Source of the DNA: Candidatus Nanopelagicales bacterium
Lineage (GTDB): Bacteria; Actinomycetota; Actinomycetes; S36-B12
NCBI GenBank assembly: GCA_018401415.1
Contig: JAGYKV010000017.1
Location: 391,268 to 455,267 of the forward strand
DNA length: 64,000 nucleotides
Direction: 5' to 3'
Shown here one piece after another: positions 47,038-57,939 of the stretch. The translations under genes were made by a program, and so were the position numbers. Numbering within the stretch: the stretch's first letter is position 1; the number at the start of each line of letters is the position of its first letter. Under the pieces are notes generated by a model. The model saw nothing but the letters and a program-made list of their open reading frames with translations. It did no database searches and had not been told where the DNA came from.

Positions 47038-48246
47038 GTGACAGCTGAGCAGTTGTCCGTGGGGGATCGCGTTCAGGTGCGTGTCACAAAGGTCGTTCAT
47101 GGAGGCCATTTTCTTGCGCACTTCGCCGGGCGAACCATATTTGTTCGTGGCGCCCTAGACGGTGAAATGGTTGAGATTGAAATTACATCTCAACGTAAAA
47201 AGGTTTACTTCGCCGAGACGGTGGCTGTCCATGAGCCGAGTGCTCACAGAGTCATTCCTCCATGCTCATCCAGCTTTGCGTGCGGGGGTTGCGATTTCCA
47301 GTACATCGACGTGGTTTATCAACTTTCACTCAAGACTCAGGTGCTCCTGGAGTCATTGCGGAAGTTTTCAGGCTTACATGAGGATCAGGCTCGTCAATTG
47401 GTAGCCACCGGGGTACGTGCACTGCCGAATGCGCACCACGATGGTTCTAATTGGAGACAACGATCACGGTTCGTGTGGAATGAAGGCTGGCATATGCGAC
47501 GCCATTCGTCACATGAATTGATAGAGACGCCTGATTGCACGATCATTACTCAGCAGATGCGCAATGCCCTTCTCCAAGTGGATGCACCTCCTCCCGGGGA
47601 GTATTACTTGGTCGAGGGGACAAATGGCGTCCACCTTGGAAGTAGCACCAATCACCTTTCTGGACCAATGTTGTTAGACCACAAAGCCTTTGGGGTGCAT
47701 TGGAGTATCACTCCGCAAACCTTTTGGCAGGCCGATCCACTTCTTATTAACGAAATTGCCAACTTTCTAGACCAAACATTGACTATCACGCCGAGTGAAT
47801 CATGGTGGGACTTATTCGGTGGCACAGGTGTTTTTGCCGCATACCTTTCACTATATGTTGGACAGAGCGGCCACGTGACTTCAGTTGACTCAGATCCAAT
47901 GGCGAGTCACGCCGCAAGCGCGGCACTCGGTAGCCAAGGAAATATCAGGTTGATTCGCGCTGATACGGAAGAGTTTCTCGATCAGGTTAATGGGGTTCCC
48001 AAGCCTGAACTTCAGGGTGTGATCCTGGATCCACCACGTGCCGGGGCAGGGGAGGTGGTGATCCGTAAAATAATGTCATTCGAACCAGCCTCTATCGTCT
48101 ACATCGCATGCGATCCCGTGGCTTTATCACGAGATATTAGGACACTTTCTGAAAAGTACCGTGTAGTTGACTTACGTGCGTGGGACGCTTTTCCCATGTC
48201 CCATCATTTCGAAACGGTGGCAATTCTGAAATATGATTTATCTTGA
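47038..48246 (+). CDS. Class I SAM-dependent RNA (uracil-5-) methyltransferase, TrmA/RlmCD family
   Basis: 402 residues from GTG 47038. TRAM domain about 1-60, then CSSSFACGGCDFQYID (a reduced iron-sulfur-type Cys set: CSSSFACGGC), SAM-binding WWDLFGGTGVFAAYL, LDPPRAGAGEVV, catalytic Cys in YIACDPVALSRD and FPMSHHFETVA. Methylates uridine C5 in tRNA or rRNA. The frame opens at 46996, but TAGAAT at 46987-46992 would start RNA near 46999; GAGG sits about six bases before GTG 47038. The 3' end lies inside the palindrome before acnA. Confidence 0.9.
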   Translation: MTAEQLSVGDRVQVRVTKVVHGGHFLAHFAGRTIFVRGALDGEMVEIEITSQRKKVYFAETVAVHEPSAHRVIPPCSSSFACGGCDFQYIDVVYQLSLKTQVLLESLRKFSGLHEDQARQLVATGVRALPNAHHDGSNWRQRSRFVWNEGWHMRRHSSHELIETPDCTIITQQMRNALLQVDAPPPGEYYLVEGTNGVHLGSSTNHLSGPMLLDHKAFGVHWSITPQTFWQADPLLINEIANFLDQTLTITPSESWWDLFGGTGVFAAYLSLYVGQSGHVTSVDSDPMASHAASAALGSQGNIRLIRADTEEFLDQVNGVPKPELQGVILDPPRAGAGEVVIRKIMSFEPASIVYIACDPVALSRDIRTLSEKYRVVDLRAWDAFPMSHHFETVAILKYDLS

Positions 48247-48269
48247 CGTCAAGATAAATCTGATAGACT
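48235..48269 (+). promoter_or_regulatory. Perfect 26-bp palindrome and putative acnA promoter
   Basis: GATTTATCTTGAC (48235-48247) is followed directly by its exact reverse complement GTCAAGATAAATC (48248-48260). TTGACG (48243-48248) in its centre can act as -35 for TAGACT (48264-48269), with a 15-base spacer. The palindrome also covers the stop codon of the upstream methyltransferase gene. It fits an operator for a dimeric regulator of aconitase. Confidence 0.8.
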
Positions 48270-48322
48270 TGGGACTCGTCTAGTGTGAACTATTCGAACA
48301 TTCATACCTCTGGGAGGGAACC

Positions 48323-50989
48323 GTGTCGGGTTCTGAACATCCGAATTCATTTATGGCTCGTCAGGAGCTCGTTGTTGGCGACTCAACCTATGAAATTTTT
48401 GCCATAGATGCAGTTCCAGGATCGGAAACCCTTCCATTCACCCATAAAATTTTGCTGGAGAATTTATTGCGCACCGAAGATGGTGCGAATGTCACGCGGG
48501 AAACAATTGCGGCATTGGGTCAGTGGGATGCCGGTGCAGAGCCGTCAGAAGAGATTCAGTTCACTCCCGCCCGTGTGGTCATGCAGGACTTCACCGGAGT
48601 TCCTGTTGTAGTAGATCTGGCAACCATGCGTGAGGCTGTCATTGATTTGGGGGGAGATCCAACAAAAATCGAACCGCTCAATCCCTCGGAATTGGTTATT
48701 GACCATTCGGTTATTGCTGATTTCTTTGGTCATTTGGACTCAGCTGAACGCAATGTGGAACTTGAGTACCAGCGCAATCGCGAGCGTTATCAATTCCTTC
48801 GCTGGGGGCAAAACGCATTTGAGGAATTCAAGGTTGTTCCACCTGGCACGGGAATTGTCCATCAGGTCAATATTGAGCACCTAGCGCGAGTTGTCATGGC
48901 TCGCGCAGGGAAGGCATATCCGGATACCGTTGTCGGAACCGATTCGCACACCACCATGGTCAATGGTTTAGGTGTTCTCGGATGGGGAGTTGGAGGTATT
49001 GAGGCGGAAGCTGCCATGTTGGGGCAGCCGGTATCCATGCTCATGCCACGTGTTGTTGGTTTCCGGTTGACAGGCTCGTTGCCGGCTGGAGCAACCGCGA
49101 CCGACTTAGTCTTAACGATTACTCAAATGCTCCGCAAGCATGGAGTCGTTGGGAAGTTCGTGGAGTTTTATGGTGAAGGTGTGGGTCATGTATCCCTCGC
49201 CAATAGGGCCACCATTGGAAACATGAGTCCCGAATATGGCAGCACCGTGGCCATATTTCCAATCGACGGAATTACCCTCGAGTACCTTCGATTGACGGGG
49301 CGATCTTCCGATCAGATTGCTCTGGTAAAGGCGTATGCCCAACGTCAGGGTCTGTGGCACGACCCCGCGCATGAGCCTCGCTACTCAGAACTCATTGAAC
49401 TCGACATGAGCACCGTGGTGCCGAGCATCGCTGGCCCAAAACGGCCTCAGGACCGAATAAACCTCAGTGACGCCCAAAAAGCATTCCAAGCAGATGTAAT
49501 GGAATTCACCGGAAACCCCCAACAGTTAGCGATTGTGACGCTCGCAGGGGAGGAATATTCCCTCACCCATGGCGCTGTCACTATCGCTGCAATCACCTCG
49601 TGCACAAATACGTCCAATCCTGCGGTCATGCTGGGAGCGGGATTACTTGCGCGTAACGCTGTTGAAAAGGGACTGTTTTCAAAGCCATGGGTCAAGACAA
49701 CTTTGGCTCCCGGTTCCAAGGTGGTTACCGATTATTACGCGCGATCTGGATTGGACATCTATCTCAACAAACTTGGATTCGATGTAGTTGGATACGGCTG
49801 CACTACTTGCATTGGTAATTCGGGGCCGCTCATACCTGAGGTTTCTGCGGCAATCAACGAATATGATCTCGCGGTCGCCGCTGTTCTGAGCGGAAACAGA
49901 AATTTTGAAGGGCGAATTAATCCGGATATTAAGATGAACTACCTAGCCTCGCCCCCATTGGTTGTTGCCTATGCATTGGCTGGAACAATGAACATCGACA
50001 TTACCGCGGACCCACTTGGACTCGATATCCATGGAGACCCCGTGTTCTTAAGGGACATCTGGCCCTCTCAGGCGGAAATTGAGAGCGTCATGGCTGACTG
50101 CATTGACGCTGACATGTATACCCGAAGATATGCAGACGTGTTTACCGGAGATCAAGCTTGGCAGGATTTGCCAACACCTACCGGCTCGGTATTTGACTGG
50201 GATCCAACCAGCACCTACGTAAGAAAACCGCCGTACTTTGACAATATGACGATAGTCGCGCCACCAGTATCCAATATTGCTCACGCAAGGGTCTTGGCCA
50301 AATTGGGGGATTCGGTCACAACGGACCACATTTCACCTGCAGGGAATATTAAAGTTGACTCGCCAGCTGGCAGGTATTTGCTCGATCATGGTGTCGAACG
50401 CAAGGATTTCAATTCGTATGGTTCTCGGCGCGGCAACCACGAGATCATGATTAGGGGCACTTTTGCAAATATTCGACTTAAGAACCTCTTGCTTGATGGA
50501 GTCGAGGGTGGCTTCACCCTGAACTTCAATGACCCCACCAGGCCGGTCACTTCCATTTTTGAGGCTTCCGAAATGTATCAAGCGGAGGGCACCCCGCTCA
50601 TAATCCTGGCGGGCAAAGAGTATGGCTCAGGTTCTAGTCGTGACTGGGCCGCGAAGGGCACGGCGCTTTTGGGAGTGAAGGCTGTGATCGCGGAATCTTA
50701 TGAGAGAATTCATCGGTCCAATCTAATTGGGATGGGCGTATTGCCCCTTCAATTCCCCGATGGTGAGTCTGCGGAGTCTCTCGGATTAATCGGGGACGAA
50801 GTTTTCAGCATTACCAACATTACAGAACTCAATAAGGGTCTGACCCCAGATCACGTTCACGTAAAGGCAAGCCGAGCTGATGGCAGCACCGTGGCCTTTT
50901 CTGCCGTCCTTCGCATCGATACACCAGGCGAGGCTGACTACTACCGCAATGGAGGAATCCTCCAGTTCGTGCTGCGATCGCTACTGTGA
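48323..50989 (+). CDS. acnA: Aconitate hydratase A
   Basis: Citrate/isocitrate isomerase of the TCA cycle; [4Fe-4S]. 888 residues, AcnA/IRP type. Cluster cysteines in SCTNTSNP and [34 protein letters not shown], and the swivel domain with [17 protein letters not shown] 48323 has GGGAGGGA seven bases upstream. Its upstream region carries the palindrome and a ~55-base leader. Confidence 0.97.
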   Translation: MSGSEHPNSFMARQELVVGDSTYEIFAIDAVPGSETLPFTHKILLENLLRTEDGANVTRETIAALGQWDAGAEPSEEIQFTPARVVMQDFTGVPVVVDLATMREAVIDLGGDPTKIEPLNPSELVIDHSVIADFFGHLDSAERNVELEYQRNRERYQFLRWGQNAFEEFKVVPPGTGIVHQVNIEHLARVVMARAGKAYPDTVVGTDSHTTMVNGLGVLGWGVGGIEAEAAMLGQPVSMLMPRVVGFRLTGSLPAGATATDLVLTITQMLRKHGVVGKFVEFYGEGVGHVSLANRATIGNMSPEYGSTVAIFPIDGITLEYLRLTGRSSDQIALVKAYAQRQGLWHDPAHEPRYSELIELDMSTVVPSIAGPKRPQDRINLSDAQKAFQADVMEFTGNPQQLAIVTLAGEEYSLTHGAVTIAAITSCTNTSNPAVMLGAGLLARNAVEKGLFSKPWVKTTLAPGSKVVTDYYARSGLDIYLNKLGFDVVGYGCTTCIGNSGPLIPEVSAAINEYDLAVAAVLSGNRNFEGRINPDIKMNYLASPPLVVAYALAGTMNIDITADPLGLDIHGDPVFLRDIWPSQAEIESVMADCIDADMYTRRYADVFTGDQAWQDLPTPTGSVFDWDPTSTYVRKPPYFDNMTIVAPPVSNIAHARVLAKLGDSVTTDHISPAGNIKVDSPAGRYLLDHGVERKDFNSYGSRRGNHEIMIRGTFANIRLKNLLLDGVEGGFTLNFNDPTRPVTSIFEASEMYQAEGTPLIILAGKEYGSGSSRDWAAKGTALLGVKAVIAESYERIHRSNLIGMGVLPLQFPDGESAESLGLIGDEVFSITNITELNKGLTPDHVHVKASRADGSTVAFSAVLRIDTPGEADYYRNGGILQFVLRSLL

Positions 50990-51008
50990 AGTTGCGAATT
51001 AAGCAAGC

Positions 51009-51368
51009 GTGAATTCCTCCCCGGGATGGCCCCACGACCTGGTGGCTCCAGATAATTCAGAGTTTGAGTACCAAAGTGTTCGATGGATACTTGATCGACT
51101 TCCAGATGCATTTCGCTTGCCGAGCGGCACAACTGACCCGGTTGCTCTTGTTTGGATCCTGGAAGGACTACTTGAATCACAAATATTGGCTCTTCGTCGA
51201 ATGTACGGAACTGCCCGAACACAGGAGGGTGTGACCGATATCACGGGACTTATGGAAGGGCTTGAGCAGGCGGGCGCTTCCCTGGTCAAGGTCCAGCGTG
51301 AAGTGGCATTGGTGAGCACCGCTCTGGCATTGTTTAGAAGCAATAACCGGGAATCTCTCCTAGACTAG
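51009..51368 (+). CDS. Conserved actinobacterial protein of unknown function
   Basis: 119 residues, mostly helical: [39 protein letters not shown], then a polar helix to [19 protein letters not shown]. No signal, membrane segment or catalytic motif. It fills the 383-bp gap between acnA and dxs. GTG 51009 is preferred as the protein then starts before the conserved segment. I cannot assign a family. Confidence 0.7.
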   Translation: MNSSPGWPHDLVAPDNSEFEYQSVRWILDRLPDAFRLPSGTTDPVALVWILEGLLESQILALRRMYGTARTQEGVTDITGLMEGLEQAGASLVKVQREVALVSTALALFRSNNRESLLD

Positions 51369-51372
51369 GGCG

Positions 51373-53295
51373 GTGTCAATGCTTGAATCGATAAAAGACC
51401 CCCGGGATGTCCGTGCCATCCCGGCGGAGAGATTACCGCAACTCGCAACTGAGATTCGTCAGTTTCTCGTGGAGAAGGTTTCGGCCACGGGAGGTCACCT
51501 TGGACCCAACTTGGGCGTGGTGGAATTAAGCATCGCATTACATCGAGTATTTCGTTCTCCGAGCGACATGATCATCTGGGACACCGGTCACCAGTCATAT
51601 GTCCACAAAATACTCACAGGGAGATCAACCGCATTTGATTCACTTCGACAAGAGAATGGGCTCAGTGGATACCCAAGCCGGTCAGAGAGTGATCATGACC
51701 TCGTAGAGAACTCACATGCTTCGACAGCGTTGTCGTATGCCGACGGTCTGGCCAAAGCTTGGGAACAGCGTGGCATTTTGGGAGAGCAACATGTTGTGGC
51801 GGTGATTGGCGATGGCGCGCTCACCGGAGGCATGGCATGGGAGGCATTGAACAATATTGCTGCTTCCTCGAGACCACTCGTGATCGTTGTGAACGACAAT
51901 GCTCGTTCATACTCCCCAACAATTGGAGGGCTTGCCCATCATTTGGCATCACTGAGGACAGCACCGAGCTACGAAAAAGTCATTGGCTGGGGAAAGCGAG
52001 TGTTGAATCGAACACCTGTAGTCGGTCGGCCAATCTACGACGCGCTACACGGCATGAAAAAGGGAGTCAAAGATGTCGTGGCCCCACAAGGCATGTTCGA
52101 GGATCTGGGTCTGAAATATATTGGGCCTGTTGACGGACATAATCAGGCAGATCTTGAGTTTGCTCTCAGCTTGGCCCGTGATTTCAATGGACCGGTGATT
52201 GTGCATGCGATAACCCATAAGGGTCACGGGTACGCTCCCGCGGAAATGGATGAAGCAGATCGCTTTCATGGAGTGGGAGTCATTGATCCGGATACTGGCA
52301 AGCCACTCACTTCGAGTGGTCCAACGTGGACCAGAGCTTTCTCCGATGAATTGGTTGCGATCGGACATGATCGCTCCGATGTAGTGGCAATAACGGCTGC
52401 GATGCTCGGCCCCACAGGACTAGATGCATTCGCAGAGTCTTTCCCCGATCGAATTTTCGATGTAGGTATCGCGGAACAGCATGCTGCTACGAGTGCTGCA
52501 GGTCTGGCCTATGGAGGTATGCACCCTGTTGTTGCACTCTATGCAACCTTCCTCAATCGGGCATTTGATCAAATTCTCATGGATTGTGCCCTTCACCGAG
52601 CCGGCGTCACCTTTGTACTCGATCGTGCGGGAGTTACCGGCGATGACGGGGCGAGTCATAACGGCGTGTGGGACATGTCCATGTTGCAAATTGTTCCGGA
52701 TTTGGTGATTGCGGCACCACGTGATGCTTCAACATTACGGCGGGCATTGCGCGAGTCAGTTGATATCGCGGATTCCCCCTCGGTCATTCGATTCAGCAAG
52801 GGGGCTCTACCCGATCCGGTGCACGCAATCGCTGAAGACCGCGGGGTGGACATTCTTGCACTGCATGGCAATGCCGAGGTGTGCATTGTGGCTGTCGGCG
52901 CATTCGCGAGGCTGGGACTCGATATCGCCGAAGGTATTCGTGCTCAAGGTATTGGAGTGCAGGTACTTGATCCCCGATGGGTAAAGCCAATCCCGGTCGC
53001 ACTTCTGGACCGAGCCCAGGACTCGAACTTGGTAATTGTGCTGGAAGATGGAATCAGGGTTGGCGGAGTCGGTGCAGCTATAAGTCAGGGACTTCGTGAT
53101 CGAAACAACGATGTCCCGGTGAGAAATTTTGGTACACCACTGGCGTTTCTTGACCATGCTAAGCGCGCTGCAATTCTCCACTCGGTCGGACTCAACTCCC
53201 AGGACATTACCCGTTTCATCACCGAATGGATGGCTCAACGCAATGGCGCCCATTCCCTCCATGGTGAACAGGCGCCAAGCGATTACTTGAAGTGA
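51373..53295 (+). CDS. dxs: 1-deoxy-D-xylulose-5-phosphate synthase
   Basis: First enzyme of the MEP isoprenoid route; TPP-dependent condensation of pyruvate with glyceraldehyde 3-phosphate. 640 residues. [38 protein letters not shown] motif [15 protein letters not shown]...VNDN, and [19 protein letters not shown] with the catalytic Glu. GTG 51373 lies six bases after TAGACT (51361-51366); ATG 51379 is the alternative. Confidence 0.97.
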   Translation: MSMLESIKDPRDVRAIPAERLPQLATEIRQFLVEKVSATGGHLGPNLGVVELSIALHRVFRSPSDMIIWDTGHQSYVHKILTGRSTAFDSLRQENGLSGYPSRSESDHDLVENSHASTALSYADGLAKAWEQRGILGEQHVVAVIGDGALTGGMAWEALNNIAASSRPLVIVVNDNARSYSPTIGGLAHHLASLRTAPSYEKVIGWGKRVLNRTPVVGRPIYDALHGMKKGVKDVVAPQGMFEDLGLKYIGPVDGHNQADLEFALSLARDFNGPVIVHAITHKGHGYAPAEMDEADRFHGVGVIDPDTGKPLTSSGPTWTRAFSDELVAIGHDRSDVVAITAAMLGPTGLDAFAESFPDRIFDVGIAEQHAATSAAGLAYGGMHPVVALYATFLNRAFDQILMDCALHRAGVTFVLDRAGVTGDDGASHNGVWDMSMLQIVPDLVIAAPRDASTLRRALRESVDIADSPSVIRFSKGALPDPVHAIAEDRGVDILALHGNAEVCIVAVGAFARLGLDIAEGIRAQGIGVQVLDPRWVKPIPVALLDRAQDSNLVIVLEDGIRVGGVGAAISQGLRDRNNDVPVRNFGTPLAFLDHAKRAAILHSVGLNSQDITRFITEWMAQRNGAHSLHGEQAPSDYLK

Positions 53296-53301
53296 TCGCG
53301 T

Positions 53302-55395
53302 CTAAGCCGGAACGCTCGCAACGCCTCGCGGTAGGAACGGTGTTTGGGAGATGCCTTCGCGATCCAGGTACGGTGTAATTCCGCCCAACCAGAATGGCCA
53401 ACCGGCTCCGAGAATCATGCATAGATCGAGATCCTGCGGCTCCGAAACCACGCCTTCAGCAAGCATGAGGCGGGCCTCCTCTTCAACGGCAACCAAAGCT
53501 CGTTGCAGAATCTCGTCGGGGGTCATGGTGCTTGGAGCGTCACCGAAGATTGCCGCCACGCGTGGATCAAGAGTCTTATTCCCGTTGTCGTCCCATTGCC
53601 ACACTCCGCCAATACCCTGTGAGACCAACTCACCCATCTTGGCTGAGACGTGGAATCTATCCGGGTAGTGTCCATTGAGCGTCTCAGCTACGTGCTGGGC
53701 TACTGCAGGTCCAACCATTTGAACTAAGACGAACGGTTCCATGGGAAGCCCGAGCTTGTGAACGGCTGAATCAGCATCTGCGAAGCTGGCCCCTTCGTCA
53801 ACACAGGCAATTATTTCGCCAAGGAATCGATTGAGAAGGCGATTCACCACAAATGCGGGTGCATCTGCAACCAAGACACAGGATTTCTTAAGCCCTTTGC
53901 CAACGGCGAAAGCCGTTGCAAGTGAGGAATCGTCGGTTTTTTCGGCACGCGCTATTTCAAGGAGTGGCATGATGGCAACTGGGTTGAAGAAATGGAATCC
54001 CACCACTCTTTCCGGGTGTTTCAGGCCGCGCGCCATGTCGGACACTGAGAGTGAAGATGTATTTGTGGCCAACACGCATTCGGGAGTAACCACTGCTTCA
54101 ACCTCCGCGAAAACCTTTTTCTTGACATCCATCTGTTCAAAAACAGCCTCGATCACGAAATCAGCGTCAGCGAATCCATCCTTCGAAGTCGAACCAGTGA
54201 CGAGGGCCTTTAAGCGATTCGCTTTATCAGATGACACGCGACCCTTGGCAGCCAGTTTGTCGATTTCACCGTGGACATATGCAACCCCCTTATCCACTCG
54301 AGTTTGATCAAGGTCAGTCATAACGACGGGAACCATGAGTTGGCGCGCAAACAACAATGCGAGTTGACTAGCCATCAAGCCAGCTCCCACGATTCCGACT
54401 TTGTTCACGGGGCGAGCCAGAGATTTATCCGGGACTCCTGTTGGTTTCTTTGCGCGCCGCTGAACTAGATCGAATGAATAAAGTGATGCTCTTACTGGAT
54501 CACTCATGACAAGTTCCGTAAGAGCCGCGTCCTCGGCGTCGAATCCTTCGGATCGCGAATTAGTCTTGGCGGCTGCAACAAGGTCGAGGGCCACGTACGG
54601 TGCGCGCGTTGCATTGTGAACTCGGGCATCCACCTGTGCTCGATATCCTTCCACGATCGCATCCCAGGTGGTTCGGTCAATGTCGGGTCGCGGCACAGTT
54701 ATGTCTCCTCGCACAACTTGAGCAGCCCAGAGAATTGACTGCTCGAGAAAGTCAGCAGGGGCGAAAACGACATCCATAACTCCAAGACGTAAAGCATCCT
54801 GTGGTTTCATCTGCCGATTTTGGCTCATGGAATTCGAGATAATCACTTCCAGTGCATTTTGAGGGCCAATTAAATTAGGCAGTAACCACGCACCTCCCCA
54901 TCCAGGGATAATTCCCAGGAAAACTTCAGGCAATGACAATGCTGCAGCATCGGCTGAAACAGAGCGATAATCACAGTGAAGTGCTAGTTCAAGTCCGCCA
55001 CCCATGGCAGCACCGTTAACAAACGCGAATGTTGGAATCTTCATTTCACCAAAGCGACGCATGACATTGTGGCCCAATTTCCCAAAGGCGGCAATGATAG
55101 TTGGGTCGTTAACCATTTCAAGTGCGGAAAGATCAGCACCCACAGCGAAGATAAAAGGCTTTCCGGTGACCGCAATGGCGGCAACACCAGGCGTGCCGTC
55201 GATTTCATCCAGCGCCGCATTGATCGATGCCAACCCCTGTGGACCAAATGTCGAGGGTCGAGTGTGATCTTTACCGTTATCCAATGTGATCAAAGCCATG
55301 GTGCCGGCACCCAGAGGCATATCGAGATACCGAACTCTCGCTTGGGTGACTACTTCATTGGGGTTCGCGAGTGCGTCTTGATCCGAATTCGACAT
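53302..55395 (-). CDS. fadB: Bifunctional enoyl-CoA hydratase/3-hydroxyacyl-CoA dehydrogenase
   Basis: Beta-oxidation multifunctional subunit, 697 residues from ATG 55395. Crotonase half about 1-300 (FIFAVGADLSALEMV; GAAMGGGLELALHC; VFLGIIPGWGGAWLLPNL), then the NAD-binding half (VGIVGAGLMASQLALLFARQ; HFFNPVAIMPLLEIAR) and C-terminal helical domains. The start overlaps the thiolase stop by one base (TAATG), so the operon is thiolase-fadB. A frame to 55458 is rejected because it enters the thiolase gene. Confidence 0.94.
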   Translation of the reverse strand: MSNSDQDALANPNEVVTQARVRYLDMPLGAGTMALITLDNGKDHTRPSTFGPQGLASINAALDEIDGTPGVAAIAVTGKPFIFAVGADLSALEMVNDPTIIAAFGKLGHNVMRRFGEMKIPTFAFVNGAAMGGGLELALHCDYRSVSADAAALSLPEVFLGIIPGWGGAWLLPNLIGPQNALEVIISNSMSQNRQMKPQDALRLGVMDVVFAPADFLEQSILWAAQVVRGDITVPRPDIDRTTWDAIVEGYRAQVDARVHNATRAPYVALDLVAAAKTNSRSEGFDAEDAALTELVMSDPVRASLYSFDLVQRRAKKPTGVPDKSLARPVNKVGIVGAGLMASQLALLFARQLMVPVVMTDLDQTRVDKGVAYVHGEIDKLAAKGRVSSDKANRLKALVTGSTSKDGFADADFVIEAVFEQMDVKKKVFAEVEAVVTPECVLATNTSSLSVSDMARGLKHPERVVGFHFFNPVAIMPLLEIARAEKTDDSSLATAFAVGKGLKKSCVLVADAPAFVVNRLLNRFLGEIIACVDEGASFADADSAVHKLGLPMEPFVLVQMVGPAVAQHVAETLNGHYPDRFHVSAKMGELVSQGIGGVWQWDDNGNKTLDPRVAAIFGDAPSTMTPDEILQRALVAVEEEARLMLAEGVVSEPQDLDLCMILGAGWPFWLGGITPYLDREGISQTPFLPRGVASVPA

Positions 55396-56585
55396 TAGTT
55401 GGCGCTCCCTTGAAGATTTTCCCAAATAATTGTGCCGCCCATGCCTAAGCCAATACACATGGTGGTGATTCCGTACTTTGCGTTTGGGTTGGTAACAAAG
55501 TCGCGCGCCAGATTCGCCATCAATCGAATTCCACTTGAAGCCAGTGGGTGGCCCACCGCAATAGCTCCACCCATGGGATTAACCCTGGGGTCATCGTCAG
55601 CGATCCCAAAGTGATCAAGTAAAGCGAGTACCTGAATGGCGAAAGCTTCATTGATCTCAAATAGGTCGATATCTTTGATCGACAGGCCTGCTTTGGCCAA
55701 GGCCTTCTCGGTACTTGGTACCGGTCCAACACCCATGACCTCAGGTTCTACTCCAGCAAAAGCGAAACTCACCATCCGCATTTTTTTGGTGAGACCAAGT
55801 TGATCCGCCACTTTTTCATTTGCCAGTATCGCTGCGGTTGCTCCATCGGATAGCCCAGACGCGTTACCCGCAGTTACTCGTCCATGTGGTCTAAAGGGAG
55901 TCTTCAGAGTAGCTAAACCTTCTAGTGAGGTTCCTGGTCGAGGTGACTCATCTTCGGTAACCAAAGTGACACCGGCCTCACTTGAGCGCGCTGCCACCGG
56001 AACAAGGTCAGGTTGTATCAATCCATTTGCATAGGCCTTTGCCGTTTTTTCCTGCGAAGCGAGTGCGAAATAATCACAACGCTCTTTAGAAAGATGAGGG
56101 AATCGATCGTGCAGGTTTTCGGCGGTTTTTCCCATCAGCATTGCTTCCGGATCAACAAGTCGTTCCGAGAGGTACCGCGGATTTGGATCTATTCCTTCGC
56201 CCATCGGGTGATGTGTCATGTGCTCAACTCCACCAGCGATCGCAAGGTCATAGGCACCTGCCATGATTGCACTGGATAACGTCGTGACGGCGGTCATGGC
56301 CCCAGCGCACCACCTGTCAATGGAGTACCCGGGTACAGAAGACGGAAGTCCTGAAAGAAGAGCTACCGAACGGCCAATGTTCATTCCTTGGTCACCGGTC
56401 TGAGTCGCAGCCGCGATCGCGACATCGTCAATCTTCTCCGGTGGCAAATTGGGGTTTCGTCGCAGTAGTTCCCTGATTACCTTGACTACCAGATCATCTG
56501 CTCTCGTTTCTGCGTAGAGGCTTTTTGCTCGAGCAAAAGGAGTTCGAGCCCCGTCAACAAAAACCACATTTTCACGATCTGCCAT
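55395..56585 (-). CDS. fadA: Acetyl-CoA C-acyltransferase (thiolase)
   Basis: Cleaves 3-ketoacyl-CoA, last step of beta-oxidation. 396 residues. Nucleophilic Cys in IDRWCAGAMTAVTTLS, NEAFAIQVLALLDHFG, GGAIAVGHPLASSG with the His, and C-terminal Cys in TMCIGLGMGGTIIWE. Starts MADRENVVFVDGARTPFARA. GGAGG precedes ATG 56585. Coupled to fadB by overlap. Confidence 0.95.
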   Translation of the reverse strand: MADRENVVFVDGARTPFARAKSLYAETRADDLVVKVIRELLRRNPNLPPEKIDDVAIAAATQTGDQGMNIGRSVALLSGLPSSVPGYSIDRWCAGAMTAVTTLSSAIMAGAYDLAIAGGVEHMTHHPMGEGIDPNPRYLSERLVDPEAMLMGKTAENLHDRFPHLSKERCDYFALASQEKTAKAYANGLIQPDLVPVAARSSEAGVTLVTEDESPRPGTSLEGLATLKTPFRPHGRVTAGNASGLSDGATAAILANEKVADQLGLTKKMRMVSFAFAGVEPEVMGVGPVPSTEKALAKAGLSIKDIDLFEINEAFAIQVLALLDHFGIADDDPRVNPMGGAIAVGHPLASSGIRLMANLARDFVTNPNAKYGITTMCIGLGMGGTIIWENLQGSAN

Positions 56586-56643
56586 TGATTCCTCCTCAGG
56601 AAATCCTTATGTTACCCGCTAGTAACTTAGGAGTCGAGGGGAA

Positions 56644-57939
56644 TCACCGAACATCTTGGTCCAGGGGCACAATGGCTGCCTTGGGCGATGGAGCAGTTCT
56701 GCCCGCCCACACGATTGGAGACACGAGTTCGATTTGCCATTCGCGAGCCCCCGAGTCCCGTAACCGGCTGACGAGATCGGATTCACTCGGCGGCGGGGGA
56801 TCCCAACATATCCTTCGGATTAGTTCTGGGAGCATCAAATTCTCCACCGGAATGGACAACTTTTCCGATAGTTCAAATAAATGGAATCGGACATAGTCAA
56901 GTCTGCCCAGGGCCGCAGGATTTTTTTCCATCCACACTTTGGGAGGCGGTGGAGCATCACTTCGGGGAGGAATTCCGGGGAGCTCAGACTCGGGGAGTGC
57001 CTGTGCGCGTTCAATAGCGGCCCACCATGAGCGGTCATACTTCTGGGCACCTCGCCCATTAAACCCCTTGATGGCAAAGAGTGCGCCTATCGAGGCTGGA
57101 TTGGACTGCGCTGCAGCAATAATTGCGCGGTCGGGCAAAATTCGCCCGGGTGCCGTATCTCGCCGCCGGGCAATATCATCGCGGGTAATCCACAGTTCCC
57201 GAACAATTGCCCGATTACGCGGTGATCGGATTGAGTGCACGCCCGATGTTCGACGCCACGCCTCTCCGGTTGGCTGGCGTGGACTCCAATGCACCAGCGC
57301 TGCAAACTCTTGCACGGCAATATGCCATTTATCCGCTGTCTTAAGGGATTCTTCGAGTGAAGCGCGCAGTTCTACCAGTAATTCAACATCCAGGGCTGCA
57401 TATTTCAACATATCTGGAGTGAGCGGGCGCATTGACCAATTGGCGGCGCCATGTCCCTTCTCAATATATTCGCCGAGTTCGGAGCCAATGAGCCCGGCTA
57501 ACCCCACGCGCTCCCGACCAAGTAGACGACCCGCTAATTCAGTGTCAAAAAGCTTAGTGGGTTGTAGCCCAACTTCGCGCAAGCATTCAAGATCCTGGGT
57601 AGCCGCGTGAAGAATCCATTCCGCCTCATTTAATGCACCCGCGATAGGCGATAGATCGGCTGAAGTAGGGTCGATGAGCGCCGTTCCTGAGCCCTCCCGT
57701 CTCACTTGAATCAGATATGCCCGCTGAGAATAGGTAAATCCTGAGGCTCGCTCGGCATCTATGGCAACGGGGCCTTTACCTTCGGCCAACCGATCCCGAT
57801 ACTCCGCTATCTGCTTCTCGGTCGTTAAAACCGGGCCGAGTGGTTCACGTAAGGAGAAGGGAACGCGTGGTGTTTCAGTCTCCATGTCCAGATTGTCTGA
57901 GTTAGGATTATCTGAGTCATGCGTGTCCGAGTCAACCAC
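56644..57939 (-). CDS. rnd: Ribonuclease D-like exonuclease with HRDC domain
   Basis: 431 residues. DEDDy exonuclease domain with AIDAERASGFTYSQRAYLIQ (Asp, Glu), HAATQDLECLREVG (Asp) and YAALDVELLVEL (Tyr/Asp), then an HRDC domain (about 200-290) and an actinobacterial C-terminal region. Processes structured RNA 3' ends. GTG 57939 overlaps the DUF3000 stop by eight bases (GTGGTTGA); a frame to 57972 is less likely. Conserved pair with DUF3000. Confidence 0.9.
   Translation of the reverse strand: MVDSDTHDSDNPNSDNLDMETETPRVPFSLREPLGPVLTTEKQIAEYRDRLAEGKGPVAIDAERASGFTYSQRAYLIQVRREGSGTALIDPTSADLSPIAGALNEAEWILHAATQDLECLREVGLQPTKLFDTELAGRLLGRERVGLAGLIGSELGEYIEKGHGAANWSMRPLTPDMLKYAALDVELLVELRASLEESLKTADKWHIAVQEFAALVHWSPRQPTGEAWRRTSGVHSIRSPRNRAIVRELWITRDDIARRRDTAPGRILPDRAIIAAAQSNPASIGALFAIKGFNGRGAQKYDRSWWAAIERAQALPESELPGIPPRSDAPPPPKVWMEKNPAALGRLDYVRFHLFELSEKLSIPVENLMLPELIRRICWDPPPPSESDLVSRLRDSGAREWQIELVSPIVWAGRTAPSPKAAIVPLDQDVR

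Noticed and set aside
55396..55458. Longer N-terminus of FadB
   Set aside because: It would lie inside the thiolase coding end; the TAATG overlap gives the natural start.
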